A stretch of 64,000 bases of DNA from Microvirga guangxiensis (GCF_900102135.1 NZ_FMVJ01000004.1:124001-188000), one strand, 5' to 3'. Numbered from the stretch's first letter, positions 25,052 through 34,938 are shown. Translations and numbers: made by a program. The notes: a model not told the origin generated them from the letters alone.

Positions 25052-26059
25052 TCAAGTCCCATGGTACTCGCGGTACCAAGCAACGAAGCGCCCCACGCCG
25101 TCCTTCAGCGAGGTCGAGGGCGCGAAGCCCACGTCGCGGCGCAGGTCCGTCACGTCGGCACGGGTTTCAAGCACGTCCCCGGGCGGCAGGGGCACGTCCA
25201 CGCGCTTGGCTTTTTTGCCCAGTGCGTTCTCGATGATGGCGATGAGGTCGTTCACCTCTTCCGGATTGTCGTTGCCGATGTTGTAGACCCGGTGCGGGGC
25301 CGCGCTCGTGGCCGGGTCTGGATATTCCGCGTTCCAGTCCGGGTTGGCGGCGGGGGCCTTGTCGACCAGCCGCACGACGCCTTCCACGATGTCGTCCACG
25401 TAGGTGAAGTCGCGCCACACCTTGCCGGCATTGGACACCTGGATCTCGCGGCCCTCGGCAATGGCATGGGTGAACTTGTAGACCGCCATGTCGGGACGTC
25501 CCCACGGGCCGTAGACGGTGAAGAAGCGCAGGCCCGTGGAGGGCAGGCCGAAGAGCGAGGCGTAGGAATGCGCCATCATCTCGTTGGCCTTCTTGGTGGC
25601 GGCGTAGAGGCTGATCGGATGATCGGTGCCGTCGTGCTCGGAGAAGGGCAGCTTGCGGTTGGCGCCGTAGACCGAGCTCGACGAGGCATAGACGAGATGC
25701 CGGATGCCGCCGTGGCGGCAGGCTTCCAGCATGTTCATGAAGCCCATGAGGTTCGACGACGCGTAGGGCATCGGATCGACGAAGCGCACGCCGGGCTGGG
25801 CGGCCAGATGGATCACGCGCTCGAAGCGGTGGCGCTGGAAGAGGTCGCGGGTCGCCTGCGGATCGGAGAGATCGACGCGCTCCCCATGGAAGCTGTTGCG
25901 CGGAGAGAGCCTGCCGAAGCGGGCTTCCTTGAGGCTTACGTCGTAATAGGGAGTGAAGCAGTCGACGCCCACCACCTGATGACCCAGCTCCAGAAGGCGT
26001 TCGACCACGTGAAAGCCGATGAAGCCGGCAGCCCCGGTGACCAGGATGGGTGAGGACAT
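25052..26059 (-). CDS. UDP-glucuronate 4-epimerase-like SDR
   Basis: This 335-residue extended SDR has GAAGFIGFHVVERL (NAD-binding, ~8-21), ASSSSVYG, catalytic Tyr/Lys in SLYAATKKANEMM, and GLRFFTVYGPWGRPDMA, typical of the LpsL/Cap1J UDP-glucuronate 4-epimerases. These make UDP-galacturonate for LPS or capsule. ATG 26059 was chosen because residues encoded upstream of it do not fit the family. It is the first gene of a three-gene minus-strand polysaccharide operon with tight or overlapping junctions. Confidence 0.87.
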   Translation of the reverse strand: MSSPILVTGAAGFIGFHVVERLLELGHQVVGVDCFTPYYDVSLKEARFGRLSPRNSFHGERVDLSDPQATRDLFQRHRFERVIHLAAQPGVRFVDPMPYASSNLMGFMNMLEACRHGGIRHLVYASSSSVYGANRKLPFSEHDGTDHPISLYAATKKANEMMAHSYASLFGLPSTGLRFFTVYGPWGRPDMAVYKFTHAIAEGREIQVSNAGKVWRDFTYVDDIVEGVVRLVDKAPAANPDWNAEYPDPATSAAPHRVYNIGNDNPEEVNDLIAIIENALGKKAKRVDVPLPPGDVLETRADVTDLRRDVGFAPSTSLKDGVGRFVAWYREYHGT

Positions 26060-26075
26060 GAAAGGACCCGCGTCG

Positions 26076-26978
26076 TTAGATGGCGGGCACCTTAGCGGGC
26101 TTGGGGCAATCCGCAACCGTCTCGCTGCCGGAAGCGTCCAGGATTACGGATTGCCTCTCCCGGGCTACGAAGGCGGTGGGCATCACCCGCTGCATCTCGG
26201 TTTCCAGGGCGCGGATGAAGGCATCGTCATGGCCCGGATAGATGTGGAAGATGGCAAGCGATTTCACGCCTGCTCCCTGGGCAAGCTCCACGCCCTTCTC
26301 CCACGTGGAATGGCCCCAGCCGCGGCAGCGCGGATATTCGGCCTCCGAGAACATGCCGTCGTAGATCATGAGATCCGTATCGCGCACGAATTCGGTCAGT
26401 CCCTTGTCCGGCCACGCTTCGCTGTGCTCCACGTCGCTGATGTAGCAGACGCTGCGGTTGCCATGGGTGAAACGATAGCCCGTGGCGCCGCCCGGATGGT
26501 TCAGGGAATGGGTCGTGACGACCGCGCCATCGTCGAAGGTCAGGGTCTCGCCCGCCTTGAACCCCACATGCTCGAAACGGGCCGGGAACTGGCTGAGGCG
26601 AACCGGAAAGAGCGGCGGGGAGAACAGCTTGTCGAGGGAATCCATGGCGCTGTCGCCATCGAGATTGCCGCAATAGGTGCGCACGAGGCGCTCCTTCGTC
26701 AGGGCCGGCTTGAAGAAGGGGAGGCCGCCCACATGGTCGAGATGCAGGTGGCTGAAGAGGATATCGACGATATCCGGAACGTTCTCGCCGAGCGCGTTGC
26801 CCAGAGCCGAGATGCCGGTTCCGGCATCGACGATGAAGAGGCGCTCGCCGCAGCGGATCTCGACGCAGGCCGTATGGCCTCCGAATTCCATGAACTGTGG
26901 CCCAGATGCGCAGGTGGAGCCGCGGATGCCCCAAAAGCGGACCTGAAGCTCGTCAGAAGATGCAACTCGGCTTACCAT
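26076..26978 (-). CDS. Metallo-beta-lactamase-fold hydrolase
   Basis: This 300-residue protein has the zinc motif H-x-H-x-D-H in LFSHLHLDHVGG (His77, His79, Asp81, His82) and later metal ligands in DVEHSE and an IFHIYPGHDD segment. The N-terminal RFWGIRGSTCASGPQFMEFG is typical of PhnP/class-II cyclic phosphodiesterase-like MBL proteins, often found fused to or beside adenylate cyclases. The substrate is unknown. ATG 26978 is preferred; an in-frame GTG at 27026 adds 16 residues. No good SD was found for either. Confidence 0.78.
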   Translation of the reverse strand: MVSRVASSDELQVRFWGIRGSTCASGPQFMEFGGHTACVEIRCGERLFIVDAGTGISALGNALGENVPDIVDILFSHLHLDHVGGLPFFKPALTKERLVRTYCGNLDGDSAMDSLDKLFSPPLFPVRLSQFPARFEHVGFKAGETLTFDDGAVVTTHSLNHPGGATGYRFTHGNRSVCYISDVEHSEAWPDKGLTEFVRDTDLMIYDGMFSEAEYPRCRGWGHSTWEKGVELAQGAGVKSLAIFHIYPGHDDAFIRALETEMQRVMPTAFVARERQSVILDASGSETVADCPKPAKVPAI

Positions 26979-27074
26979 CGTTGGATCATGCCCAGCGGAA
27001 AACCCCGTATATGTGCGATGCCGCACATGACAATCAGATGACCCCAGCTCTTTCGGATAAGCAAGTCGGGGCTG

Positions 27075-29594
27075 TCATGCACTCAGCGCCTCCGGTTGTC
27101 GCAAGCGGGGAACCACGACGGGCTCGCCCCGCTCGAAACGGATAACGGCATCGAAGGGCGGTTGATCCATGGCAGGTGAGATAGCGGGCGTGACGATGAC
27201 CAGCCCGCGCCCGACCATGGAGCGGCGAAGCGCCGCCACCAGCCGGTCGGCTGCGGGACCGGGCAGGCCGTCGAGCGCCCTCTGGACGACCAGGACGCTC
27301 GGACGGCGCACGAGGCAGCGCACCAGATCCACGGCGGCGATTTCGGTCAGGCTGAGGTCGTCGCCCTGCACGTCGATGGGAAGATCGAGGCCGATGCGAG
27401 AGACTTCTCCATCGAGGCCGCGCTCGGTGAGAACCCGGCGGATGACGCCCTGCACGGCTTCCGCCGCGCCCGCCTGATCCGCCGCGATGCGCCCGAACAG
27501 CAGGTTGTCCTGCACGCTCGCGGCGCTGCAGAACTGCGCCTGATCGTAGAATTCGATGGCCGGACGGAGGCTGACCGGAAGCATGCGGGCGAAATCGCTG
27601 CGCGCGGTCAGGATGCGCGCCTCGAGCGCCTCGTCGACCAGGCCCAGGCGGTGACGGCTTTCGTTGTAGCGCAGCGCCAGGCCGATCAGGCGCTCCTGAT
27701 CGCGTCCGGGACGCCGCAGGCCGCTCTGACGCTCCACAAGATCCTGGAAGTAGGGGCGGTCGGATGCGGAGAAGAACGAGAAGCGCTCGAAGAGCGGGTG
27801 TCCGTCCGGGATGTCGGCGAAGATCTCCACCATGCTGGTGGCGATCGACAGGCCGATGCCGCTCAAGGTCTTCGTGAGGTCGTTGGCTTCGAGGAGCGCG
27901 CGCACGAAGGGATGGGCGGAGAGCTGGTCCTGCTGGAACGTGTCGCCGACCGGCTGACCGAACAGAAGGTTCTCGCCGATGGTGGCGTAGCGGTTGTAGC
28001 GCGCGGCATCGAAGGGATCGACGAAGCGGTCGAGCTGCTCCTCGCGCAGGGCGGCCTGCACCAGGCGGCGCGCTGTCACGATGGCCTCCGCGATCGCGGG
28101 CTCGCGCTTGGGGTCGAGGGTGCCGGACAAGCCGCGCGCATGGGTCAGGCGGTCGAGCCCCGCGACCGTGATGGCATCCCAGAGACGATGCTCGCGCTCC
28201 TCGGGCGGCGCGGAGCAGCCGTAGAGCAGGTTTTCCCGCAGGCTGCCCTCGATGAGCACCGTGTCGCCCGCGATGGCGATGCGCTGGCTGCGCTCGAGGG
28301 GATTGGCCTCGATCAGATCGACGCCGCCATAGGTGACGTGCCCGACTGACGGATGAAGCTGGCCGCTCATGAGGGCGGCGAGAAGGCGCGGCCCGGAATC
28401 CCCGTCGCCCACGAGAGCTACGTGCGACGGGAAGGCGAGGTTCAGGTTGACCCCCGTGATCCGTGCGCCGCTTGCGGGATCGTAGGCCGAGACGCCCTGC
28501 GCCACGAGCGCGCCGTTCTCCGGCAGGGAGGCTTTGCCCTTCTTGGCGTCGCGCGGCTTCAGGGCAGCAAGGGTTTTGGCCACGTCCGACAGCAGGGCGC
28601 GGGCCCGCGAGGCCATCCGGTGCCATTGCACGAGCTCGCGCACTCCATAGGCCGCGAGCGCGGAAGCAAGAGAGCAGGCCGCGACCATGCCGGCCGTCAG
28701 CGGGCGATCCTGCGCAAACCACGCGCCGAGCGCCAGCACCGCGACGGGCGCCAGCATGAGGACGATGGCCGAGGTGGAATCGACAAGCGCCAGGCGGTAC
28801 TCGCGCCGCGCCACCGGACGATGGCCTTCGACGAGAAGATTGCGCACCCGGTCCCGTTCGTAAAAGCCGGTGCCGTGGGCGCGCATGGCCGGGATGCGGT
28901 GCTCGAGGCCTGCGAGAACGCCCTCGGCCAACGCGCCCTCCCGGTGCCGTGCGGCAGTGGCGTCGAACCGAAGCAGCGCGCGGCGCGCATTCAGGATGGC
29001 GCCGATGGTCAGAACCACGGCGAGGGTGGCGCCGAGCGACCAATCCATCACGAGCACATAGGCAAAGCACAGGCCGATCATGCCGCCGATCTTGACGGGG
29101 ACGAAGAGGCTCAGGCCCAGCACGGAATTCTCGCGGGCAAGCCCGTGGGCGGCAAGCGTCGTTGCCGTTGAAAGATCGTCCTGCGCCGAGGGCGGGGCCT
29201 TGAGGATGGCGTCCAGGGTCAGGGAGCGCAGTTTGGCCAGGGCCCGCGAGCCGATGCTGACGGCGATTCCGTCGAGGGGGACCAGCAGCAGCGCGATGAG
29301 AACGGGAACGAGCACGATGCCGCCGATCGAGGCGAGCGCGAAGGCTTCCGGGCCGAGGGTGATGCCGGGGAACAGAACCAGCGGTTCCGGCCAGAGGCTG
29401 GCGGGAGGAGCGAGCGCGATGCGCAGCAACGTGCCCGGCGTCGAGCCGCCGCCCGCAACGGCGCGATCCACGACGGTGCGGATCAATTCCAGGCCGACGA
29501 TCAGGCAGAAGCCGGCAAGAAGCAGGAGTCCGAAGCCGAGGACGTGACGGAATGGAGAAGCCTTCCAGGCCAGGCGCAACGGGTCGCGCTCCAT
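27075..29594 (-). CDS. ABC exporter-like protein with degenerate ATPase domain
   Basis: This 839-residue protein has N-terminal exporter-type membrane segments (roughly residues 15-330) and an ABC-like domain lacking essential residues. The Walker A position reads LVGDGDSGPRLL (~390, no GK-S/T). The Walker B position reads VLVVQRAL (~771, no DE). The signature reads LSLTE. The domain is far longer than the usual ~230 residues and repeats an E/D-N-L-L-Y/F-G motif three times (~456, ~541, ~698). It looks like a pseudo-ATPase that may act as a scaffold or regulator. It is not frameshifted, so it is probably functional. No partner half-transporter is adjacent. Confidence 0.72.
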   Translation of the reverse strand: MERDPLRLAWKASPFRHVLGFGLLLLAGFCLIVGLELIRTVVDRAVAGGGSTPGTLLRIALAPPASLWPEPLVLFPGITLGPEAFALASIGGIVLVPVLIALLLVPLDGIAVSIGSRALAKLRSLTLDAILKAPPSAQDDLSTATTLAAHGLARENSVLGLSLFVPVKIGGMIGLCFAYVLVMDWSLGATLAVVLTIGAILNARRALLRFDATAARHREGALAEGVLAGLEHRIPAMRAHGTGFYERDRVRNLLVEGHRPVARREYRLALVDSTSAIVLMLAPVAVLALGAWFAQDRPLTAGMVAACSLASALAAYGVRELVQWHRMASRARALLSDVAKTLAALKPRDAKKGKASLPENGALVAQGVSAYDPASGARITGVNLNLAFPSHVALVGDGDSGPRLLAALMSGQLHPSVGHVTYGGVDLIEANPLERSQRIAIAGDTVLIEGSLRENLLYGCSAPPEEREHRLWDAITVAGLDRLTHARGLSGTLDPKREPAIAEAIVTARRLVQAALREEQLDRFVDPFDAARYNRYATIGENLLFGQPVGDTFQQDQLSAHPFVRALLEANDLTKTLSGIGLSIATSMVEIFADIPDGHPLFERFSFFSASDRPYFQDLVERQSGLRRPGRDQERLIGLALRYNESRHRLGLVDEALEARILTARSDFARMLPVSLRPAIEFYDQAQFCSAASVQDNLLFGRIAADQAGAAEAVQGVIRRVLTERGLDGEVSRIGLDLPIDVQGDDLSLTEIAAVDLVRCLVRRPSVLVVQRALDGLPGPAADRLVAALRRSMVGRGLVIVTPAISPAMDQPPFDAVIRFERGEPVVVPRLRQPEALSA

Positions 29595-29761
29595 GACATC
29601 CCCCCAGGTTATTGTCTCATGTGCCGAATTTGGAGGTGAAACTAGCGAAGCCCGGCCATTCCGGCCAGTCCAATCTCTGTGATTGGCCCCTCGTCGCCCC
29701 GGTTATCGCCCCTATGTGACCCTTCCATCCGCATTTTCAGAGAGGGTGATCAGGCTCCATT

Positions 29762-30316
29762 ATGTCGTCGTCCCTGCCGGTCGATCCGGTTTTCCAGCTC
29801 ATCCTCGAAGTTCCCGGGCTCACACCGTCGCCTGCTCTGCCGAGCCGCCTGAAGGGGCTTTTCAGGGAATTGTCGCAAACGGATCCCGCCCGTCCGGTGG
29901 AAGATATCGAAGACCAGATATGGACGCTCTGGAGCGCTCACGGGGACCGGGTGGCGGAGGAAACGCTGGCGGCTGCCGTGGAGGCGATCGCATCGGGCGA
30001 ATTGCAGAAGGCCAGGCCCCTGCTCGATCACCTCGTGATCAAGCATCCCGACTGGGCCGAGGCCTGGAACAAGCGCGCGACGCTCGCCTATATCGAGAAA
30101 CGCGACGCGGACAGCCTGCTCGATATCGCCCAGACCTTGAGGCTGGAGCCTCGCCATTTCGGCGCCATCTCGAGCTTCGGCAACGTGTGCCTGCGCAACG
30201 GCCATCTCAACGAGGCCCGCGCGGCCTTTCAGATCGCGCTCGCCATCAATCCGCACATGGACGAACTGCACGACCTGCTGGAGAACCTGTCCCCGCACAA
30301 TCTGATGCTGCATTGA
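29762..30316 (+). CDS. Tetratricopeptide-repeat protein
   Basis: This 184-residue protein has about two to three TPR units in its C-terminal half (LDHLVIKHPDWAEAWNKRAT, FGNVCLRNGHLNEARAAFQI). The N-terminal half (VDPVFQLILEVPG, LPSRLKGLFRELSQTD) resembles small Hyphomicrobiales TPR proteins of unknown role, which may mediate protein contacts. It has no signal peptide. It is divergent from the ABC-like gene and 59 nt upstream of the YkvA gene. Confidence 0.75.
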   Translation: MSSSLPVDPVFQLILEVPGLTPSPALPSRLKGLFRELSQTDPARPVEDIEDQIWTLWSAHGDRVAEETLAAAVEAIASGELQKARPLLDHLVIKHPDWAEAWNKRATLAYIEKRDADSLLDIAQTLRLEPRHFGAISSFGNVCLRNGHLNEARAAFQIALAINPHMDELHDLLENLSPHNLMLH

Positions 30317-30375
30317 TCGCGCAACGCCTCCATGGGTATTGCCGGCGCTCGTGCATGAGCGCCGGAAGGCGGGAC

Positions 30376-30762
30376 ATGACATTCGGAGCACGGCTGAAGG
30401 AGTGGGCGCGCGCGATCAGGCAGGATGTGCTCGCGCTCTACATCGCGGCCCGGGACCCCCGCGTGCCATGGTATGTGAAGGCCGCAGCCATGGCGATTGC
30501 CGCCTACGCACTCAGCCCGATCGACCTCATCCCGGATTTCATCCCGGTGCTGGGCTATCTCGATGAGGTGATCATCCTGCCTGTGGCCCTTGCGCTCGTG
30601 ATCAGGATGATCCCGGAGCCGCTGATGGCGGAGTTCCGCGAGGCCGCGCGGAAGCGGTCGGAGCGTCCTGTAAGCCGCATGGCGGCAGCAGCGATCATCG
30701 TTCTCTGGATTGCAACGGCTGGCCTGCTTCTCTGGGTCCTGTGGCCCGCACCGGCCTCATGA
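30376..30762 (+). CDS. YkvA-family (DUF1232) membrane protein
   Basis: This 128-residue protein carries the DUF1232 core (VPWYVKAAAMAIAAYALSPI, DLIPDFIPVLGYLDE) and a C-terminal membrane helix (AAAAIIVLWIATAGLLLWVL). The family function is unknown. ATG 30376 is chosen because GGAAGG lies 7 nt upstream; ATG 30355 would add seven residues. Confidence 0.82.
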   Translation: MTFGARLKEWARAIRQDVLALYIAARDPRVPWYVKAAAMAIAAYALSPIDLIPDFIPVLGYLDEVIILPVALALVIRMIPEPLMAEFREAARKRSERPVSRMAAAAIIVLWIATAGLLLWVLWPAPAS

Positions 30763-30840
30763 GGGACAGCGCCGGCAAGCCCGCTCCATGCGCGACATTC
30801 CTGTCGTTGCAGGCATGGGCGGAGCGGTTACTCTGCGCCC

Positions 30841-31338
30841 ATGTCCGATTCGTCAGCCGCTCGCATCTCCACCATCATCCTTCCCGCCGACGGGCGGCAA
30901 TCGCCCGTGGCCGCCGGCATCCAGCGTGGCGTGCGGCGGCTGTTTGCGGAACTCGGTCATGTGACGCTGCCTGAATTTACCCTAGCGAACGGGCGGCGCG
31001 CCGATCTCATCGCGCTCGCGCCCGACGGGTCGCTGACCATCATCGAGATCAAGTCGAGCGTTGCGGATTTCCGTGCCGACCGCAAATGGCCCGATTACGA
31101 GGACTTCTGCGACCGGTTCTATTTCGCCATTCCGGAAACGGTGCCCTTCGACATTCTTCCCGAGGATCGCGGGCTCATCATCGCCGACAGTTTCGGGGCG
31201 GCGGTGATGCGGGAATCCCTGCATCATCCGCTTGCCGGCGCGCGCCGCAAGGCGGTGACCCTGCGCTTCGCCCACGCGGCGGCATCGGCCCTGCACGCGC
31301 TGGCCGATCCGGACAGGATCGCTGACGGACGCCTTTAG
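30841..31338 (+). CDS. mmcB: MmcB-family DNA repair protein
   Basis: This 165-residue protein matches the MmcB family, with a PD-(D/E)xK-like nuclease core: Asp55 in RRADLIALA and E69-x-K71 in LTIIEIKSS. In Caulobacter mmcB is induced by mitomycin C and contributes to DNA-damage tolerance. No GAAC-N7-GAAC LexA box was found in the 78 nt upstream, so SOS control is not evident here. It is convergent with regA, 23 nt away. Confidence 0.85.
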   Translation: MSDSSAARISTIILPADGRQSPVAAGIQRGVRRLFAELGHVTLPEFTLANGRRADLIALAPDGSLTIIEIKSSVADFRADRKWPDYEDFCDRFYFAIPETVPFDILPEDRGLIIADSFGAAVMRESLHHPLAGARRKAVTLRFAHAAASALHALADPDRIADGRL

Positions 31339-31361
31339 GATTTTACCGCGGTGCGCAGCTT

Positions 31362-31919
31362 CTACCGCGGTGCGCGCTTGGCGAGAATCCGCTGCAGGGT
31401 GCGGCGGTGCATGTTGAGCCGGCGCGCGGTTTCGGAGACGTTGCGGCCGCACAATTCGTAGACCCGCTGAATGTGCTCCCAGCGCACCCGATCGGCGGAC
31501 ATGGGATTTTCCGGCGGCAGCGCACGTTCGCCCGGATGGGCCATGAGAGCCGCATGGATCTCATCCGCATCGGCGGGCTTGGCGAGATAATCGAACGCGC
31601 CCATCTTCACCGCCGTCACGGCGGTGGCGATGTTGCCGTATCCGGTGAGAATGACGCCGCGTGCATCGGGGCGGCGATTCTTCAGACGCTCGATCACATC
31701 GAGACCGTTGCCGTCGCCGAGCCGCATGTCGATCACGGCGAAAGCCGGAGGCTCGTTGTCGATCGCAGCGATGCCATCGGCCACGCTTTCGGCAACGCGC
31801 ACCTGATAGCCGCGGCCTTCCATGGCGCGGGCGAGACGGGTCGAGAAGGGCCGGTCGTCATCAACGATCAACAGGCTCTTGTCTGTCCGATCCTCGAACG
31901 CAACAGGCGCATCGGCCAT
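31362..31919 (-). CDS. regA: Redox response regulator RegA/ActR/PrrA
   Basis: This 185-residue response regulator has a receiver domain (LLIVDDDRPF; phospho-Asp in FAVIDMRLGDGNG; VILTGYG; YLAKPADADE) and a C-terminal Fis-type helix-turn-helix (GRNVSETARRLNMHRRTLQR). RegA controls respiration, carbon and nitrogen fixation and related redox genes. ATG 31919 has AGGAG 8 nt upstream. It follows regB by 59 nt on the same strand, so the two form one operon. Confidence 0.95.
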   Translation of the reverse strand: MADAPVAFEDRTDKSLLIVDDDRPFSTRLARAMEGRGYQVRVAESVADGIAAIDNEPPAFAVIDMRLGDGNGLDVIERLKNRRPDARGVILTGYGNIATAVTAVKMGAFDYLAKPADADEIHAALMAHPGERALPPENPMSADRVRWEHIQRVYELCGRNVSETARRLNMHRRTLQRILAKRAPR

Positions 31920-31978
31920 CAGAACATCTCCTTGCATTGGGAAAATTCCTTCCTGGAAAGCAGGCCCAAGAGCCTGTT

Positions 31979-33355
31979 CTACATATGGGAATTCTTCCTC
32001 TGTTCTTTGAGAGTCCCCTTGGAGTCTCCCTGCGGCGAAATTGCCGCACCCTTTTCAAACGCATGACGCGGCCAAACGATCCGGGCGATGGCTCCGGTCG
32101 CGGGCGGAGCGGCGTTCGTGAGGGTCAGTTCGGCCCCCGATCGTTCGATCAAAGTCTTGGCTATGAAGAGTCCTAAGCCCAACCCTCCACCTTCGTCTAA
32201 GTTGGTTTCAGTGCGTTCCGCCGCGCTGCGGGTCGTGACGTAGGGCTCTCCCACACGAAGCAGAATATCGGGCGCGTAGCCGGGTCCGTCATCGCGGATC
32301 TCGATGAAAACCTCGTGAGGAGACCAGCAGGCCTCGATGGTGACCTGGCTCTCGGCAAAGTCGGTGGCGTTGTCGAGAATGTTGGAGAGGCCGTAGACCA
32401 CGCCTGGATTGCGGCGTCCCATGGGCTCGGGGCCCTCGCCGTGGGCCTTAACCCGCACGTCGAATCCCACCGCCCGCTGGGGCTCGACGATCTCTTCGAC
32501 CAGATGGCTGAGCGCGATCGTCTCCAGGAAACCCTCGTCCTCCTCTCCCATGGACGTGAGCTTGGTCAGGATCGAGCGGCAGCGGTCCACCTGCTCCTGG
32601 AGGAGGCGCAGGTCATCTGCCACAGGGCCCTCCTTCGGCAAGGTATGGCCGAGCTCCTTGGACACCAGCGCGATGGTGGCAAGCGGCGTTCCGAGTTCAT
32701 GGGCGGCTGCGGCGGCGAGGCCGTCGAGCTGCGAAAGATGCTGCTCCCTGGCCAAGACGAGTTCGGTGGCGGCGAGAGCCTGCGCGAGCTGGCGCGCCTC
32801 CTCCGCCACGCGCCAGGCGTAGATGCCGGTAAAGACCGTTCCCAGCAGGATCGCGGTCCAGATTCCCGACACGTAGAGGAAGGGCAGGCTCAGACTCTGC
32901 CCCGGGAACCAGGGCAGGGGGCGGTGGGCGAGCACGAGACAGGTGGCGCAGCCCACCGCCAGCAGGCCGAGAGCGAGGGTCCGTTCCGGAGTGAGCGCGG
33001 TCGCGGAGATCAGCACCGGCGCGAGGAACAGCATGGCGAAGGGGTTTTCCAATCCGCCGGTGAGATAGAGCAGGGCCGCCAGCTGCAGGATGTCGAAGGC
33101 AAGCAGCGCCGTGGCCGCGTTGTCGCCGAGGCGGTAGCTTGCGGGAAACTGGATGCGCAGCAGCAGGTTGGTCCAGACCGAGACGGCTATGACCAGAAAG
33201 CACAGCTCGAAGGGCAGCGGGAAGCCGAGACCGAAGCGCACGCCGGCGACGGCCGCCGATTGCCCTGCGATGGCCAGCCAGCGAAGCCTGACAAGAGTGT
33301 CGAGACGCAGCTGACGCGGAGAGGGTTTGAGGTTGTTGGCTGGAATGGCGACCAT
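31979..33355 (-). CDS. regB: Redox sensor histidine kinase RegB/ActS/PrrB
   Basis: This kinase of about 458 residues has six N-terminal membrane helices, the quinone-site loop GGLENPFAM (~98), an H-box AAAHELGTPLATI with the phospho-His (~218), and the redox-sensing Cys in EQVDRCRSI (~256). N, G1 and G2 boxes follow (NILDNATDF, DDGPGY, GGGLGLGLF). RegB is inactivated when ubiquinone is oxidised or its cysteine forms disulphides, and otherwise phosphorylates RegA. ATG 33355 gives a family-like N-terminus; a start at 33391 would add 12 residues. Confidence 0.94.
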   Translation of the reverse strand: MVAIPANNLKPSPRQLRLDTLVRLRWLAIAGQSAAVAGVRFGLGFPLPFELCFLVIAVSVWTNLLLRIQFPASYRLGDNAATALLAFDILQLAALLYLTGGLENPFAMLFLAPVLISATALTPERTLALGLLAVGCATCLVLAHRPLPWFPGQSLSLPFLYVSGIWTAILLGTVFTGIYAWRVAEEARQLAQALAATELVLAREQHLSQLDGLAAAAAHELGTPLATIALVSKELGHTLPKEGPVADDLRLLQEQVDRCRSILTKLTSMGEEDEGFLETIALSHLVEEIVEPQRAVGFDVRVKAHGEGPEPMGRRNPGVVYGLSNILDNATDFAESQVTIEACWSPHEVFIEIRDDGPGYAPDILLRVGEPYVTTRSAAERTETNLDEGGGLGLGLFIAKTLIERSGAELTLTNAAPPATGAIARIVWPRHAFEKGAAISPQGDSKGTLKEQRKNSHM

Positions 33356-33599
33356 GAACGAACAGAATAGGGTTTGGAAGCTGTTCGCCAAGCAACGCGC
33401 GAAGCAACGGGATAGAGGCAGAAAATCCTAAAAAATATTCGAAGGGATATGTCGGAAGAGGTATGGCGCAAGGAAAGACGGCCAACCGATAAGCTGGTTG
33501 CAATATTTAAGGGGAACTTTAATCTAAAAATTACGGTTGAGGATAAAGCCTACCCTGCAGCAAGGGAGAAGATGGGCACCCAGCCTTTGGGGACATATA

Positions 33600-34829
33600 A
33601 TGAATTTTTCTTATTACTGGTACGATACCGCGCATTGGCTTTTGAGTCCCGCCCGCGCAGCTTCCGATATTACAAGGCTCTTCTTCGACAATCCCGGCAA
33701 CCCGCTGACCAACACTCCCTACGGGCGCACCGTTTCGGCTGCGTGCGAGCTGTTCGAGCGCACCACCCGCCGTTACACCAAACCGACCTTCGGTTTCGAC
33801 ACCACGACCATCGGCAACGAGGACGTGACGGTGACCGAAGAGATCGTGTGGGAGCGTCCCTTCTGCCGGGTCATCTCCTTCGAGCGTGACCATTCCTTGG
33901 CTGCGAATCAGCCCAAGCTCCTGATCGTCGCGCCCATGTCCGGCCACTACGCCACGCTCCTGCGCGGCACGGTGGAGACCTTCCTGCCCACCCATCGGGT
34001 GATGATCACCGACTGGGCCGATGCAAGCATGGTGCCCCTGGCCGACGGCCGCTTCGACCTGGACGATTACATCGACTACCTCAAGGCCATGTTCCGGGAG
34101 TTCGGCCCTGATCTCCATGTCATGGCCGTATGCCAACCGGCCGTGCCTGTGGTGGCCGCCGTTGCGCGTCTCGAGGCCGAGAACGATCCCGGCATCCCGC
34201 GGTCCATGATCCTCATGGGCGGACCCATCGACACCCGCCGCTCGCCCACCGCCGTGAACCGGCTGGCGGAAGAGCGCGGCATCGAGTGGTTCAAGCAGCA
34301 TTGCATCGTCAAGGTGCCCCCGAGCCATCCGGGTTTCTGGCGCGATGTCTATCCGGGCTTCCTGCAGCTTTCGGGCTTCATGGCCATGAACATGGACCGG
34401 CACCTCAGCGCCCATTGGGAGATGTTCAACCATCTCGTCGAGGGCGACGGCGATTCGGCCGAGAAGCACCGCGATTTCTATGACGAGTATCTGGCCGTCA
34501 TGGACCTGACCGCCGAGTTCTACCTGCAGACGGTGGAGAAGGTATTCGTGAAGCACGAGCTGCCGAAGGGCGAGATGCTGCACCGGGGCGAGCCGGTCGA
34601 TCTCATGGCGATCCGCCGTTGCGCCATCATGGCCATCGAAGGCGAGCGGGATGACATTTCAGGTGTAGGCCAGACCCTGGCCGCCATCGATTTGACACCC
34701 AACCTTCCCTCGGACAAGAAACTCTATCACCTGCAGGCCGGGGTCGGGCATTATGGCGTCTTCAACGGTTCTCGCTTCAGGGCTCAGATCGCTCCTCGAA
34801 TCGTTGAATTCGTGGAAAAGCACGCCTGA
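33600..34829 (+). CDS. phaZ: Intracellular polyhydroxyalkanoate depolymerase PhaZ
   Basis: This 409-residue alpha/beta hydrolase has the intracellular depolymerase hallmarks: an N-terminal NFSYYWYDTAHWLLSPAR segment, a lipase-box-like VMAVCQPAVP with Cys as nucleophile (~177), and a C-terminal VGHYGVFNG with the catalytic His. It mobilises stored PHB granules to 3-hydroxybutyrate. GGGGA lies 8 nt before ATG 33600. The 240-nt AT-rich region between regB and phaZ holds both promoters. Confidence 0.94.
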   Translation: MNFSYYWYDTAHWLLSPARAASDITRLFFDNPGNPLTNTPYGRTVSAACELFERTTRRYTKPTFGFDTTTIGNEDVTVTEEIVWERPFCRVISFERDHSLAANQPKLLIVAPMSGHYATLLRGTVETFLPTHRVMITDWADASMVPLADGRFDLDDYIDYLKAMFREFGPDLHVMAVCQPAVPVVAAVARLEAENDPGIPRSMILMGGPIDTRRSPTAVNRLAEERGIEWFKQHCIVKVPPSHPGFWRDVYPGFLQLSGFMAMNMDRHLSAHWEMFNHLVEGDGDSAEKHRDFYDEYLAVMDLTAEFYLQTVEKVFVKHELPKGEMLHRGEPVDLMAIRRCAIMAIEGERDDISGVGQTLAAIDLTPNLPSDKKLYHLQAGVGHYGVFNGSRFRAQIAPRIVEFVEKHA

Positions 34830-34938
34830 GAACGAGCCCTCAGGATCGCGTCAAGAGCCCAAGTCCGTTCTTGATGCGTTCCTGGGAGCGGCAAACGGCT
34901 GCGCTGACAGAATCGACGTAAACGGGCAGATTGCGGAC

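Noticed and set aside
30763..30840. LexA box before mmcB
   Set aside because: No GAAC-N7-GAAC or close variant is present in the 78-nt gap, although the gene is damage-induced in Caulobacter.
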